Shown here: in pieces, positions 25,592-33,559 of the stretch
How the letters are laid out: each line of letters opens with the position of its first letter
Position numbering within the stretch: the stretch's first letter is position 1
Origin: a virus
DNA: 57,216 bases
Virus record (IMG/VR): IMGVR_UViG_3300035182_001074
Location: 1-57,216 of that record
Reading direction: 5' to 3' (one strand)
The notes under the pieces: model-generated
What the model was told of the DNA's origin: nothing
The model's input: only the letters and a program-made list of their open reading frames with translations
Databases searched by the model: none
Made by a program: the position numbers and the translations under genes

Positions 25592-26250
25592 GCCTCTCAA
25601 TCACAGACGTCAAATCCTCTGTCATTCGCTTCTTCGCAGTCCTGCTCCTTGGCTGGCTGCTTGGAATGGGCACTGGTTGGAAGCTCTGGCAGACTACCCA
25701 GCCGAACATCCATGTCATGCCCAAGCCCGCAATCCATAACTCTGATGGTAGTGTGGCTCTGGAAGTCCAGCCAGCGCACAACCCAAAGCCAGTTCAACAG
25801 ATTCCCGCAGGCTCGCACGTGGAGTCTGTGGTGTCTGTGACTGTCCAGCCAAACGCCACACAGACGCCCCAGGCGCTACCAGTGCAACCATCGGCCCATG
25901 GCTCGCTTCCTGGGCCCATCGAGCGTCCGCCATGCCCACCTGTTACGGTGGATCTGACAGTCTATAGGGATGCTGACGGATCACGTCGGGTGGTGGTGTC
26001 GAGTCCAGATGGCACCATACTCAAGGGCATTCATCTTGAGAATGAGGTCGGCCCTCCAGCTCCGAAGCTGCTGAAGAACTCAGCTGGTTTGGTCGCAGGT
26101 TCTACCGCCTGGGGTGACAAAGCACTCGGTGTCTATTATGACCATGATTGGAAGTTCCTGCGCTTTGGTGGAGAACTCACCAAGAACACCTATGCCATCG
26201 CTGGTCGGCAAGGGTGGGAAGTTCGTCTAAAGACTGGCATCATCTTCTAG
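25588..26250 (+). CDS. Membrane-anchored protein with Pro-rich stalk, possible spanin-like lysis protein
   Basis: A 220-residue protein. It has an N-terminal membrane anchor (FFAVLLLGWLLGMGTGWKLW, residues ~15-34), a long Pro/Val/Gln-rich extended stretch (~40-125), and a C-terminal ~90-residue beta-type domain (VDLTVYRDADGSRRVVVSSP, LGVYYDHDWKFLRFGGEL). The layout, with an anchor, a periplasm-spanning stalk and a globular end next to lysis genes, fits an envelope-bridging function. I see no lipobox or coiled coil of a classical Rz pair, so the role is an inference. Confidence 0.5.
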   Translation: MSLSITDVKSSVIRFFAVLLLGWLLGMGTGWKLWQTTQPNIHVMPKPAIHNSDGSVALEVQPAHNPKPVQQIPAGSHVESVVSVTVQPNATQTPQALPVQPSAHGSLPGPIERPPCPPVTVDLTVYRDADGSRRVVVSSPDGTILKGIHLENEVGPPAPKLLKNSAGLVAGSTAWGDKALGVYYDHDWKFLRFGGELTKNTYAIAGRQGWEVRLKTGIIF

Positions 26251-26258
26251 GAGGCAAC

Positions 26259-26423
26259 ATGCTCACTTCCTTTCTTACCAATGCTGTCGTCCTCATCATT
26301 GGCATTCTGCTCGGTGGTTTTATCTTCCGCCGCGACCCTGTGAGCAGAGCCAAGACGTTGGATGCGCTTGAGAAAGCCTACGCTGATGCAAAATCAAAGC
26401 TGACTGCCAAGGCTCACAAGTAG
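26259..26423 (+). CDS. 54-residue membrane protein ending the late block
   Basis: A small protein with one transmembrane helix (FLTNAVVLIIGILLGGFIF) and a basic, amphipathic tail (AKTLDALEKAYADAKSKL). A strong GGAGG sits before ATG 26259. It is the last rightward gene, 17 bp before the bidirectional terminator. It may take part in lysis; I do not recognise its family. Confidence 0.65.
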   Translation: MLTSFLTNAVVLIIGILLGGFIFRRDPVSRAKTLDALEKAYADAKSKLTAKAHK

Positions 26424-26439
26424 TTCAAGCAGGCACAAA

Positions 26440-26476
26440 AATAGGCCACAGGCATAAGCTCTGTGGCCTATTTTCT
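26440..26476. terminator. Bidirectional terminator between convergent blocks
   Basis: A perfect 12-bp stem (AATAGGCCACAG paired with CTGTGGCCTATT) closes a 9-base loop. It is followed by TTTTC on the plus strand and preceded by an A-rich stretch (AAAA) that becomes a T-run on the minus strand. It can end both the rightward late transcript and the leftward transcript, which meet here. Confidence 0.88.
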
Positions 26477-26496
26477 ATCTGGATGTGGGAAAGAAC

Positions 26497-26700
26497 TCAG
26501 CGCACAAGATCAGGAGAAGGCGATCCCTCTGTGCTGAGGAACGCGGCGATTTTGGCCTCAAGATCTGCGATTCCGACCTCCAACTCTGCAACTTTGGCTT
26601 CCATCGTTCGCCATGCCTCGGTTGGCGAGCAGGTATGGATGGCACCGTCTTCTTGGCTCTCGGTGAGGGTCAGGCACCGAGGGCAACATTTTGCCTTCAT
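26497..26700 (-). CDS. Small Cys-motif coiled-coil protein
   Basis: A 67-residue protein, last gene of the leftward block. It starts MKAKCCPRCL and has a second Cys at HTC, so it can bind zinc. A coiled-coil-like heptad stretch follows (MEAKVAELEVGIADLEAKIA). The terminator at 26440 lies 20 bp beyond the stop. Function unknown. Confidence 0.6.
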   Translation of the reverse strand: MKAKCCPRCLTLTESQEDGAIHTCSPTEAWRTMEAKVAELEVGIADLEAKIAAFLSTEGSPSPDLVR

Positions 26701-26760
26701 GGCTGCTCCTTCTGGTTCATGTCTCGCGACAGGCGGACTAGCTGCTCGCCCAAATTAAAG

Positions 26761-26916
26761 TTAGGGTTCTCGCTTCTCGCTCGGTTCGGTGCGATCGGTG
26801 GCGATGATCTGGTGATAGCAGTCGGGCCTGTAGATCGTCAACCCATATGGGCCCGGGAACGGGACCCAAGGCTTCCGACAGATTGGGCAATAGGTAATTT
26901 CGTAGACTTCCTTCAT
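26761..26916 (-). CDS. 51-residue zinc-ribbon-like protein
   Basis: The frame starts at ATG 26916 and ends TAA 26761-26763. It reads MKEVYEITYCPICRKPWVPF onward, with CPIC and a later DCYH that together could bind one zinc. It starts like the neighbouring 267-residue protein (MKEIKV), also a Cys-motif protein. It is one of four small Cys-rich genes in a row. Confidence 0.55.
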   Translation of the reverse strand: MKEVYEITYCPICRKPWVPFPGPYGLTIYRPDCYHQIIATDRTEPSEKREP

Positions 26917-26925
26917 GCTGGTTCC

Positions 26926-27729
26926 TCACTTCATCTCACTAACTGCTCGCTCAACCCACTCCGCCTGACGATAACAGGTGGCTGGGAATCCGTATTCGGC
27001 ACAGCTACAGTATTCACAGCAGGGCTCAGAGACTTCGTGAGCTACAAGAATTCCCAGTTCAGTGGCCTTGTCTTGAAGTTCCCCTCCGTCCACGTCTCCG
27101 ATGGAATCACCACCGCGGGATGCGTCGAGGCACCAGAGGGCGAAATGTGCCAGTCTCAAAAGCTGGTCGTCGCGGCCTAACTCTGCGCTCAGCTCAGGCT
27201 CTGCCTCATGTGTGTTCTGGCTCGCCAGGTCTATTCCTTTCTCTGGGAGAGCCGAGGGGCTTGGGTGCTGTGCTGCTCGCTCCTTATCCCAGCGTTCCCA
27301 GCAGGCGGCCTTATTCTCGAAGTGAGGGCATCGGCTGAATGAAGACCCAAGGCAGGCGTCGCATTCCTTCCATCCTGGGTTCGGTCCGGGTGTGCATTGC
27401 TCCCACCAGCGCGGACAGGTGAATGCGCGATTCTCCATGCCAGGCTTGAATGGTTCACCGGCAAGCCAATTGGCCAACGGCATCCCTCCGAAGTCCTCCA
27501 GCCTGTAGCCGTTCCCTTTCCCGATCCTGATGCCAGGGTTTGCCTGGTAAACGCGCTTGATCCCAGGTAGTTCTTTGCGCCCAGTGAAGGGCTGGAAAAC
27601 CGATTCGCACCACCCCGTCCCCTTGCAGGAGTGGCAGACCACCGCTGCGCCCTTGCCCTCGCCCATGCCAGAATAGAGCCCTGTCCCGTGGCAAGAACCG
27701 CACTCGTGCTTTACCTTGATTTCTTTCAT
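26926..27729 (-). CDS. Protein with DnaJ-type zinc finger N-terminus
   Basis: A 267-residue protein. Residues 10-40 have two CxxCxGTG-like repeats (CGSCHGTGLYSG and CHSCKGTGWC), the pattern of the DnaJ cysteine-rich zinc centre. The middle has more Cys pairs (CPRWWEQC, CDACLGSSFSRCPHF). The C-terminal ~75 residues (LLRLAHFALWCLDASRGGDS, PCCEYCSCAEYGFPATCY) form a region seen in other phage hypotheticals. There is no J domain. It could bind proteins or nucleic acid; function unknown. Codon pattern and continuous frame support a real gene. Confidence 0.65.
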   Translation of the reverse strand: MKEIKVKHECGSCHGTGLYSGMGEGKGAAVVCHSCKGTGWCESVFQPFTGRKELPGIKRVYQANPGIRIGKGNGYRLEDFGGMPLANWLAGEPFKPGMENRAFTCPRWWEQCTPGPNPGWKECDACLGSSFSRCPHFENKAACWERWDKERAAQHPSPSALPEKGIDLASQNTHEAEPELSAELGRDDQLLRLAHFALWCLDASRGGDSIGDVDGGELQDKATELGILVAHEVSEPCCEYCSCAEYGFPATCYRQAEWVERAVSEMK

Positions 27730-27814
27730 TTCTTCTCCTTCAACTTGTTCGTTGTTCGCAGTCTAACCATTCGTCCCAGCGACCTGCCGAGCTGCTGAAC
27801 TCAGGCAGTAGGCA

Positions 27815-27979
27815 TCATTGCTCCATTAGCAGGTTGTATTCGATGTTCCTCTTGGCTCGATCTGAGCTGGCGCATTCCGAGCACAGGTAGGCATTCGGCG
27901 GGATACTGCGGTCATGCCCATTGTCGGCAGGTCCACCGCACCATGGGCACTTGCTCAAATCAGTCTGTTTGTCTTCCAT
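27815..27979 (-). CDS. 54-residue zinc-ribbon protein
   Basis: It starts MEDKQTDLSKCPWCGGPADN and has a second pair, CSEC, in LCSECASSDRAKR: a CxxC...CxxC zinc ribbon. An in-frame upstream ATG at 28000 would add seven residues; 27979 is preferred for its GGAACCGATGG context, though the ribosome-binding site is weak. Function unknown. Confidence 0.6.
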   Translation of the reverse strand: MEDKQTDLSKCPWCGGPADNGHDRSIPPNAYLCSECASSDRAKRNIEYNLLMEQ

Positions 27980-28025
27980 CGGTTCCTCAGGCTGGCACAA
28001 TGGCCAGTGAACTTCTCGTTAGGTG

Positions 28026-28184
28026 CTAAATGGCCATTTCGATTTTCCGAGCTAGGCTGCGCACATGTTTGATGTTGTGGAGGGTTCGGAGAGAGGGCTT
28101 TACCCTGTGCTTGATTCTCTGCCGCATAAATGCTGCGCCGATGAAACAACCAGCCCCAAATGCTATTAACACTGCTCCAATCAT
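28026..28184 (-). CDS. 52-residue single-pass membrane protein
   Basis: The frame runs from ATG 28184 to TAG 28026-28028. It reads MIGAVLIAFGAGCFIGAAFM, then a strongly basic tail (RQRIKHRVKPSLRTLHNIKH). GGGAG sits six bases before the start. One membrane helix with a positive cytoplasmic tail is evident. It fills an otherwise empty 310-bp gap. Function unknown. Confidence 0.6.
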   Translation of the reverse strand: MIGAVLIAFGAGCFIGAAFMRQRIKHRVKPSLRTLHNIKHVRSLARKIEMAI

Positions 28185-28291
28185 CTGTCGCTCCCACGCC
28201 TAACCTGGCGCTGCACTCGGACCCTGCTGCCTGGGTGAATTGTAAAGGATTTCTTGACAGCTCCCGGGGCAGAGCTGGGGAGCTTGGGTTG

Positions 28292-28594
28292 TTAGGCGTC
28301 ATTCGTTGCGGAAAAAACACACTTGAACTCTGAAACATTGGCATCAATCCACCATGCCTCACCAAATTTGTTGTGGTGATCTGGCAGCTTGTGAGCTTCT
28401 CCCTCGACCTCATATATGACCGTCCGGCCAACCTTCATCGCCCATGCCATCGCAGCTTGAAGGGTTGTGAATCCTCGCACAGGCTTACGAATGTAGCCAG
28501 TTTCCCTATAGAGGCGAGCCTTCCGTTCTGTGGTCGCGTGGTATAGCCTAACTGTGCGCTTAACTAGGGCCTCTCCTTCATTGCTCTGGTTCAT
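28292..28594 (-). CDS. Hypothetical protein, YHATT motif
   Basis: A 100-residue protein. Residues ~15-60 read VRLYHATTERKARLYRETGY followed by PVRGFTTLQAAMAWAMKVGR and TVIYEV. The LYHAT...G...GF pattern recalls small ADP-ribosyltransferase-like folds, but the family is unknown to me and catalytic residues cannot be placed. Similar sequences are common as phage hypotheticals. GGAGAAAC precedes the start. Confidence 0.55.
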   Translation of the reverse strand: MNQSNEGEALVKRTVRLYHATTERKARLYRETGYIRKPVRGFTTLQAAMAWAMKVGRTVIYEVEGEAHKLPDHHNKFGEAWWIDANVSEFKCVFSATNDA

Positions 28595-28667
28595 GTTGTT
28601 TCTCCTTGGCTCACGACAGATCAGGCTAGCTGGTCGCGAATGACGAAGTCGTCATCAATGGCATTTA

Positions 28668-28970
28668 TCATGTCCGCTCCTGCCAGTGCGTCGGCAGTTG
28701 AAATCCCTTCAGCTTTTCTTGGCCCACACCGTCGCTGGCATAGGACCACCAGCCCTCCCACTCTTCCAGGCGGTCCCAGCCAAAAAAGTATTGCCCGAAG
28801 TCTTCCCATTCCTCGCGGCTCCTATACCATGCGGGACGCACGACCGCCACGCCTGCGCAGTCCAGCAGCACCAGCACTTCTGTTCCGTTTCGTGGAGCTG
28901 TCTCAATCGGCAGCCACACGCCCAACCGAGTGCTGCACTCGGATCCTTCCTCGGGTGTGTTCTGATTCAT
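28668..28970 (-). CDS. DUF551-like protein
   Basis: A 100-residue protein whose core LGVWLPIETAPRNGTEVLVL followed by WYR-REEWEDFG and WDRLEEWEGWW matches the DUF551 pattern (W-PIETAP-NGT). DUF551 proteins are frequent in phages and have no known function. Start ATG 28970 has GGAGG at good spacing. A related 30-bp stretch lies at ~28200-28240. Confidence 0.65.
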   Translation of the reverse strand: MNQNTPEEGSECSTRLGVWLPIETAPRNGTEVLVLLDCAGVAVVRPAWYRSREEWEDFGQYFFGWDRLEEWEGWWSYASDGVGQEKLKGFQLPTHWQERT

Positions 28971-29036
28971 GTTGTTCCTCCATGGCCCATAGCAGAGCTG
29001 GTTAGCTGGTTCTGTGATGTGAAGATCGGTGGACAC

Positions 29037-29366
29037 TTAACACGGCATATGGGGGAGCGACATCAGTCGGTTCGCAACCCTTGAATGGGTGATGAGAAAT
29101 GCTGAGGCTTCAGCTTCATAGGTTGGAGCCACGATGCGCTTCTGTCCTGCAATCCCACGGAGAACGCAGGTCGCATCGCGAGCGTATGCTCGCAGCTCGT
29201 TGAGTTCAGCCTGCATCGCGAGCTGAGTTGTAGTGAAGGATGGTAGCTCGTTGGGCATGCCGAGCAGATCGTTGAGTGCTTCACGAGCAGCATCGCACAC
29301 GCCAGTAGGAGCATAGGCGATGGCTGTACGAACTTGGGAGAGTAGCTCGGCTCGGTCACTTGGCAT
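29037..29366 (-). CDS. Hypothetical 109-residue protein
   Basis: Helical, starting MPSDRAELLSQVRTAIAYAP, with a central helix (LAMQAELNELRAYARDATCV) and an ending RVANRLMSLPHMPC. No motif is recognised. It overlaps the gene upstream (29356-29562) by 11 bp, which argues for co-translation. Confidence 0.5.
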   Translation of the reverse strand: MPSDRAELLSQVRTAIAYAPTGVCDAAREALNDLLGMPNELPSFTTTQLAMQAELNELRAYARDATCVLRGIAGQKRIVAPTYEAEASAFLITHSRVANRLMSLPHMPC

Positions 29367-29562
29367 CGGAGGAATCCAGCATTGTGGCACCCGAGAATGC
29401 GGGCGGAATCTGCGAAGCCACAGAGGCATCAGACATCAGCTTTGCGAGCTCGTCTCGAAGTTTGCGGTAGCGTTCCTCGTGTGCCTTGATGATGGCATCG
29501 CGAAAAGTCTCCTCAATCTGGAGAATGTTGCTCTGGATTGCATACTTGCGGAGAGGATCCAT
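29356..29562 (-). CDS. Hypothetical 68-residue helical protein
   Basis: It starts MDPLRKYAIQSNILQIEETF and is largely one charged helix (AIIKAHEERYRKLRDELAKL). TGAGG is spaced seven bases before ATG 29562. It overlaps the downstream gene by 11 bp. Function unknown. Confidence 0.5.
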   Translation of the reverse strand: MDPLRKYAIQSNILQIEETFRDAIIKAHEERYRKLRDELAKLMSDASVASQIPPAFSGATMLDSSDAK

Positions 29563-29570
29563 GGTGTGCC

Positions 29571-29840
29571 TCAGAAGGAGAAATAAAGAGTTAAGAGATA
29601 GAACAGAAGGCCGATGACAGATACCAGCATAAGGATAAATCCTTTGCTCGCTGGCTTCCAGAACTGCCACCACTGCGGAGTCGCATTGCGGGGCTGCCAA
29701 TGTGCTCGTGTGATGCTCTTGCACCTATTACCAATGCCAAGTCGTTTGCGCCTGATGGTCGTTCTGATGCTCGGCATCAATGACCATCCAGCTGTGAAGA
29801 CGAAAATTAAAACTAAGAGGTATAAAACTGCTAGCGACAT
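29571..29840 (-). CDS. Two-helix membrane protein
   Basis: An 89-residue protein with an N-terminal membrane helix (SLAVLYLLVLIFVFTAGWSL), a basic middle (RTTIRRKRLGIGNRCK) and a C-terminal helix (FILMLVSVIGLLFYLLTLYF). AGGAGGAGAT precedes ATG 29840. The Arg/Lys-rich loop probably faces the cytoplasm. Function unknown. Confidence 0.6.
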   Translation of the reverse strand: MSLAVLYLLVLIFVFTAGWSLMPSIRTTIRRKRLGIGNRCKSITRAHWQPRNATPQWWQFWKPASKGFILMLVSVIGLLFYLLTLYFSF

Positions 29841-29848
29841 ATCTCCTC

Positions 29849-30271
29849 CTAGCTGAACGACGACAGAAGGACAGCAGAGACTCTCGGCCATCCAAGAACG
29901 AGTGGGATGTGATACAATTGCACCCTTCGCATGAGACCAGGAAGGTCAGTTTCTGCTTCAACTGAGCATTCCCCAGGAATGAACAGGATGCTGTCTGTGC
30001 TCTTTATGTGGATGATCGTAACAGCATTGCCGCCACTAGCCACGTGGTGTTCTAGCCAGTATGATTGCCGAGGCCGATATTTGACCCGACGTGGAATGGT
30101 CTGCTCCTCCTTCACTTCTACCCAGCCTGCTATTCGAGTTGCTTTGTGAACGCAAGCATCATCAGGGATGCCAGGAGCTGTTGTGTGGCTCTCGATGCGA
30201 TCAAACTTCCATCCAAGTAGAGTTAGCTCTGTCCTGAATGTTTTGTTGAACGCAGATTCTTTGATGGCCAT
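29849..30271 (-). CDS. VRR-NUC-type nuclease
   Basis: A 140-residue protein of the PD-(D/E)XK superfamily. GIPDDACV (residues ~34-41) and GWVEVKEEQ (~49-57) give the D...EVK active site in VRR-NUC spacing, and RPRQSYWLEHHVASGG is the family's helix and loop. Such phage enzymes are thought to cut branched or flap DNA and often lie next to an SNF2 helicase, as here (4 bp away). It probably resolves replication or recombination intermediates before packaging. Confidence 0.78.
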   Translation of the reverse strand: MAIKESAFNKTFRTELTLLGWKFDRIESHTTAPGIPDDACVHKATRIAGWVEVKEEQTIPRRVKYRPRQSYWLEHHVASGGNAVTIIHIKSTDSILFIPGECSVEAETDLPGLMRRVQLYHIPLVLGWPRVSAVLLSSFS

Positions 30272-30274
30272 TGC

Positions 30275-32074
30275 CTACTCCATGAACAATGATATTGGGT
30301 CGCGAGTGATCTGATCTGCAATCTCTTTTTTCTCCCTAAGATCAGTCACGATCTTCTTGTCGATGCCTGTGGTGTAGATGTCTGTGTAAAGGACGCTGTC
30401 GTGGATCTCAGACCCAATGCGATGGTTGCGGTCTTCACTCTGCATACGAATGCGCAGCGAGAAGCTGTTTGTGTAATAAAAGGATTGCTCCGCAGCAGTC
30501 AATGTCAGGCCCACTGCTGCTGCCTTGGACGCAAGGAACCATCTAGGCTTGTCGCTGTCCTGGAATCGTTTGATCGCAGCGGAGCGAGCAGCATCACTCA
30601 CCCCACCGTGATATTCCACGAACTCACCCATCTGCTCCTTACGCAGCAACGCTGCAATTGCCGCGATGTCCTCTCGGCTATTGGTTGCGTTCACCCAGAT
30701 AATTGCCTTACCTCGCGCATACCCAAGCAGCGTAAGCAGCGCCTCTTGTCGGCGATTCTTGGCCTCTAAGGGTATGGCAGCCTCGCCGGATGAGAAGGGC
30801 TGCCAGCCACAAGTGATCTGCTGCAGCCGGATCAGCTTGGTCAGTGCAATTTCTTGGGCGAGCTTGGCCCCGTTCTCCTTCCCGAATACTTCTTGCAATT
30901 CTCTGATCGCCTGACGCCGAACAGCGTCATAGGCTTGCTGCTGGAACTCAGACATCTCAAAGAAGTGACGTTTGTATAGTTTGGGTGGTAGGGATGGCAG
31001 AACATCTTTCTTAAGCACACGATGAGAGTTGCCATCAAGGATGTCAGCTAGAACCTCAATGTGCTTGTATCCTACCACGCTGTGCTGTTGGAACCCACCC
31101 ATGATACAGAACTGGGCTTTGAAGCTCGTGAAGGTGTCATAGCCAAGGATCAGAGGATCAAGGAATCTGAATTGTGAGAACAGATTCTCAACACCCTCTG
31201 TGATTGGCGTCCCATTGAGGATGCGTTTGTATTTTGCTAGCTTGCCAACCCTGGTGATGAACTCTGTCCTCTTGGTTCCTGGGTTCTGGATGGTGTTTGA
31301 TTCATCCACTACGAGCAAGCAGCGATGGTTTGTTAGGAACTCAGTGATGAGATCCTTCGCTGCCTGAGCAGTGAATCCTTCAACATTGAAGGCTACCACG
31401 GTGCATGGCCTTCGTTTGCGCAGCTTGTATGGCTGTGATTCTCCCTCAAGCATCTTGCGTTCGTTTTTATTTGCACCAGTGTGATAGGTGAGCAGCTTGG
31501 CAGGAATCCGATCAGGGAGGTGGGCAGGAAGCTCCTCAACGATCCAATTTGTATGGACACCATTTGGTGCAATCACCACCATGACATCCACCTCGTCTTT
31601 CTCCCAGAGGTAAGCGAATGTGTCAATTGCAACCTTGGTCTTCCCACATCCCTGCTCATACAGTATTGCAAAGTTGCGCAGGTCACGGCTGATGATAAAT
31701 CCGTGGCGCTGGTGTGGGAATGGGACTGTTTTGAACTCATAGCCTGAGTCGTCTATCAGCTGCTCCTTCTTCAGACCGCGCATGGTCTGCTCTTGCATCT
31801 TCACCGAGACGTAATCATTCATGTATGATGCTGCCTCGCTGCTCCACTCTGCAGATGGCCAGTTGTCCAGGATGAACTGGATGTTGGCACCCGTTGGCCT
31901 GAAGACCAGCGTGCGTTCAACCCAACGTTTGTGGCCAGGAAGAGACCCAAGCAGAGCAAAGCAGCGAGGCACATCACAATCAATAGCAAGGCATTCGATC
32001 TGCGGTTTGTAATCGCCAGTTGATGGATCATATTTGGTGATCCTCATTGGCTTGCGCATCTCAGATGCTTCCAT
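30275..32074 (-). CDS. SNF2-family DEAD/DEAH helicase
   Basis: A 599-residue superfamily 2 ATPase. Residues ~135-145 hold the Walker A-like EQGCGKTK; VVDESNTIQNP is the DExx box with SNF2-type N-P. NGTPITEGVENLFSQFRFL is SNF2 motif III; the C-terminal lobe has AIIWVNATNSRED, LASKAAAVGLTLTAAEQSFY and motif VI in QSEDRNHRIG. The first ~110 residues are an N-terminal extension with a FRPTGANIQFIL segment. It follows a stem-loop at 32091. With the VRR-NUC nuclease it likely remodels DNA during replication or repair. Confidence 0.87.
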   Translation of the reverse strand: MEASEMRKPMRITKYDPSTGDYKPQIECLAIDCDVPRCFALLGSLPGHKRWVERTLVFRPTGANIQFILDNWPSAEWSSEAASYMNDYVSVKMQEQTMRGLKKEQLIDDSGYEFKTVPFPHQRHGFIISRDLRNFAILYEQGCGKTKVAIDTFAYLWEKDEVDVMVVIAPNGVHTNWIVEELPAHLPDRIPAKLLTYHTGANKNERKMLEGESQPYKLRKRRPCTVVAFNVEGFTAQAAKDLITEFLTNHRCLLVVDESNTIQNPGTKRTEFITRVGKLAKYKRILNGTPITEGVENLFSQFRFLDPLILGYDTFTSFKAQFCIMGGFQQHSVVGYKHIEVLADILDGNSHRVLKKDVLPSLPPKLYKRHFFEMSEFQQQAYDAVRRQAIRELQEVFGKENGAKLAQEIALTKLIRLQQITCGWQPFSSGEAAIPLEAKNRRQEALLTLLGYARGKAIIWVNATNSREDIAAIAALLRKEQMGEFVEYHGGVSDAARSAAIKRFQDSDKPRWFLASKAAAVGLTLTAAEQSFYYTNSFSLRIRMQSEDRNHRIGSEIHDSVLYTDIYTTGIDKKIVTDLREKKEIADQITRDPISLFME

Positions 32075-32090
32075 ATTCGCTCCTCAAGGA

Positions 32091-32119
32091 TGCTGCCCCA
32101 GGACCATCCTGGGGCAGCA
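32091..32119 (-). promoter_or_regulatory. Stem-loop between two leftward genes
   Basis: A perfect 13-bp stem (TGCTGCCCCAGGA with its complement) and a 3-base loop. It lies just before the ribosome-binding site of the SNF2 gene and 12 bp after the stop of the upstream gene. No T-run follows, so it fits an RNA-stabilising or attenuating hairpin better than a classical terminator. Confidence 0.65.
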
Positions 32120-32131
32120 CATTGGACAATG

Positions 32132-33181
32132 CTAGCGCAGCTCAATGAATCCGTGCTCAGCGTCCCATTTCGCGTCGGTTGCACGCCCACCAGCCTTAAT
32201 GTAATCCTCGTAGGTCATGCCATCCACAATCAGGTTGAAGCTGGCATAGCCAATGCTTCCTTCCCGGCGAGGATTGTCCTTGACGAGCTTGTAGATGCAC
32301 TTGCCAGCAAAATTGCTACGTGGCGACCGAGGTGCTCCAGGGACGCGAGGCTCGCGGGGTGCCTTTGGCTCTCGTTTTGACTTCACATCTTTGATGTTCT
32401 TGAGGTCTGGCTTTGCCTCGCCAAGAGGGAATTCTCTGCCCTTGTCAGTTAGGGTGACGTAGTAGAACGGATCAGTTGCTGTCACCGTGTCATCTTCAAT
32501 ATCAACGCAACCAAGACGCTTGAGAGTGTCCAGCTCTTTGATTGCAATGTCCACAGCCACTTTGGCTGCGAGGGACACTTCGTGGCTCGTTGCAACCTCT
32601 TCCTCGTTAGCAACCTTGCGCTGCTTTATGATGGACCGAACAAACCAGAGCACTGCAGCAGCTCGGCTCTGAGACGTCAGCTCAGCCGGAAGGCCACGCT
32701 GTGGTTTGCGTTCACAAGCACGAGTCTTTCCGGCAGCTTCCAGCTCACTGCCCTTCATTTTCGATTGAGCCTCCAGGAGGAGCTTAGCTGCATTGGCGAA
32801 GTCTGGATCATCAGACCGCACTCCTGCTGCTTCAAGAGAGCCCATTTTAGCGTCGCTCGCCTCCTGCTTAGCAGCCTGCGCAGCAGCCTTGGCCTTCTCT
32901 CGGTCAGCTGCCTTGGCTTGCTCACGGTCCGTCTTCTCCTGTAGCTTCTTAGCTTCTGCAGCAAGAGCAGCTTCGTATTTGGCGATGATGCTCGGATCAA
33001 CCTTTACTGATTTCATTGCCTGGATAAACTTGCTCGTATTGGCAATAGCAAGACCATGCAGCCTCAGCTCAGCAGTCTTGCGATCCTTGAATTTCTTGAC
33101 TTCAGTCTTGCTGAGCTTGTTGTAGCACCCAACGATTTCTGCAGTGCTAAGCTCGAGGATGATGCTGTCAGGCCCTGGCAT
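32132..33181 (-). CDS. Coiled-coil protein with shared C-terminal GG domain
   Basis: A 349-residue protein. Residues ~60-115 are a Lys/Ala/Glu coiled coil (KYEAALAAEAKKLQEKTDRE). The middle (~155-250) looks like winged-helix segments (AAAVLWFVRSIIKQRKVANE, LKRLGCVDIEDDTVT, YYVTLTDKGREF). After a basic Pro-rich linker, the last ~60 residues ([30 protein letters not shown]) match the C-termini of the proteins encoded at 33273 and 46522. Probably DNA-binding; function unknown. Confidence 0.6.
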   Translation of the reverse strand: MPGPDSIILELSTAEIVGCYNKLSKTEVKKFKDRKTAELRLHGLAIANTSKFIQAMKSVKVDPSIIAKYEAALAAEAKKLQEKTDREQAKAADREKAKAAAQAAKQEASDAKMGSLEAAGVRSDDPDFANAAKLLLEAQSKMKGSELEAAGKTRACERKPQRGLPAELTSQSRAAAVLWFVRSIIKQRKVANEEEVATSHEVSLAAKVAVDIAIKELDTLKRLGCVDIEDDTVTATDPFYYVTLTDKGREFPLGEAKPDLKNIKDVKSKREPKAPREPRVPGAPRSPRSNFAGKCIYKLVKDNPRREGSIGYASFNLIVDGMTYEDYIKAGGRATDAKWDAEHGFIELR

Positions 33182-33201
33182 TGATTTCTCCCTTTGAGTT
33201 T

Positions 33202-33215
33202 GCGGCTACTGCCGC
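33202..33215 (-). promoter_or_regulatory. Small stem-loop in a leader
   Basis: GCGGC paired with GCCGC around a TACT loop, 21 bp upstream of the start at 33181. It belongs to the series of intergenic hairpins in the leftward block. Confidence 0.4.
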
Positions 33216-33272
33216 GACTTGGACGCTGTTGCTTGTTGACTTGGATTCGTTTGTGCTTCTTGTGGATGAGTG

Positions 33273-33512
33273 CTACTTCGGCTTCCTGCTTGTGAGATGG
33301 ATGTTGTTGTGGGCGATGTCCCAGCGCAGATCCGTTGTTCTTCCTCCGAGCTCAATGAACTTGGCCACAGTCATACCATTCTTGATCAGCGCGAAGGAGG
33401 CATGACCAAGGGTGCCCTCCTTGCGCGGATTGGTCTTCACGTCCTTGATGATGATGAGGTCGGGGCGAGTGATTGTGCCACGAGTGTTCTTGGTGGTGGA
33501 CTTCTTAGCCAT
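33273..33512 (-). CDS. 79-residue protein consisting of the shared GG domain
   Basis: After a basic N-terminus (MAKKSTTKNTRG), almost the whole protein is the domain found at the ends of its neighbour (32132) and of the histone-like protein (46522): [20 protein letters not shown], then ELGGRTTDLRWDIAHNNIHL. It is the minimal form of the domain. Its small size and basic tail suggest nucleic-acid binding (inference). Start ATG 33512 has AGGAACC upstream. Confidence 0.6.
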   Translation of the reverse strand: MAKKSTTKNTRGTITRPDLIIIKDVKTNPRKEGTLGHASFALIKNGMTVAKFIELGGRTTDLRWDIAHNNIHLTSRKPK

Positions 33513-33559
33513 GATAGGTTCCTTTGCTTTGGTTGATGGGAAGGGAACTGCTGATTGAA

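Noticed and set aside
26485-27180. 231-codon plus-strand open frame
   Set aside because: Biased composition and opposite to several short minus-strand frames with good start signals and CxxC motifs; it lies after the terminator with no ribosome-binding site.
28686-29084. 132-codon plus-strand frame
   Set aside because: It is opposite the DUF551-like gene, whose motif and GGAGG site support the minus strand.
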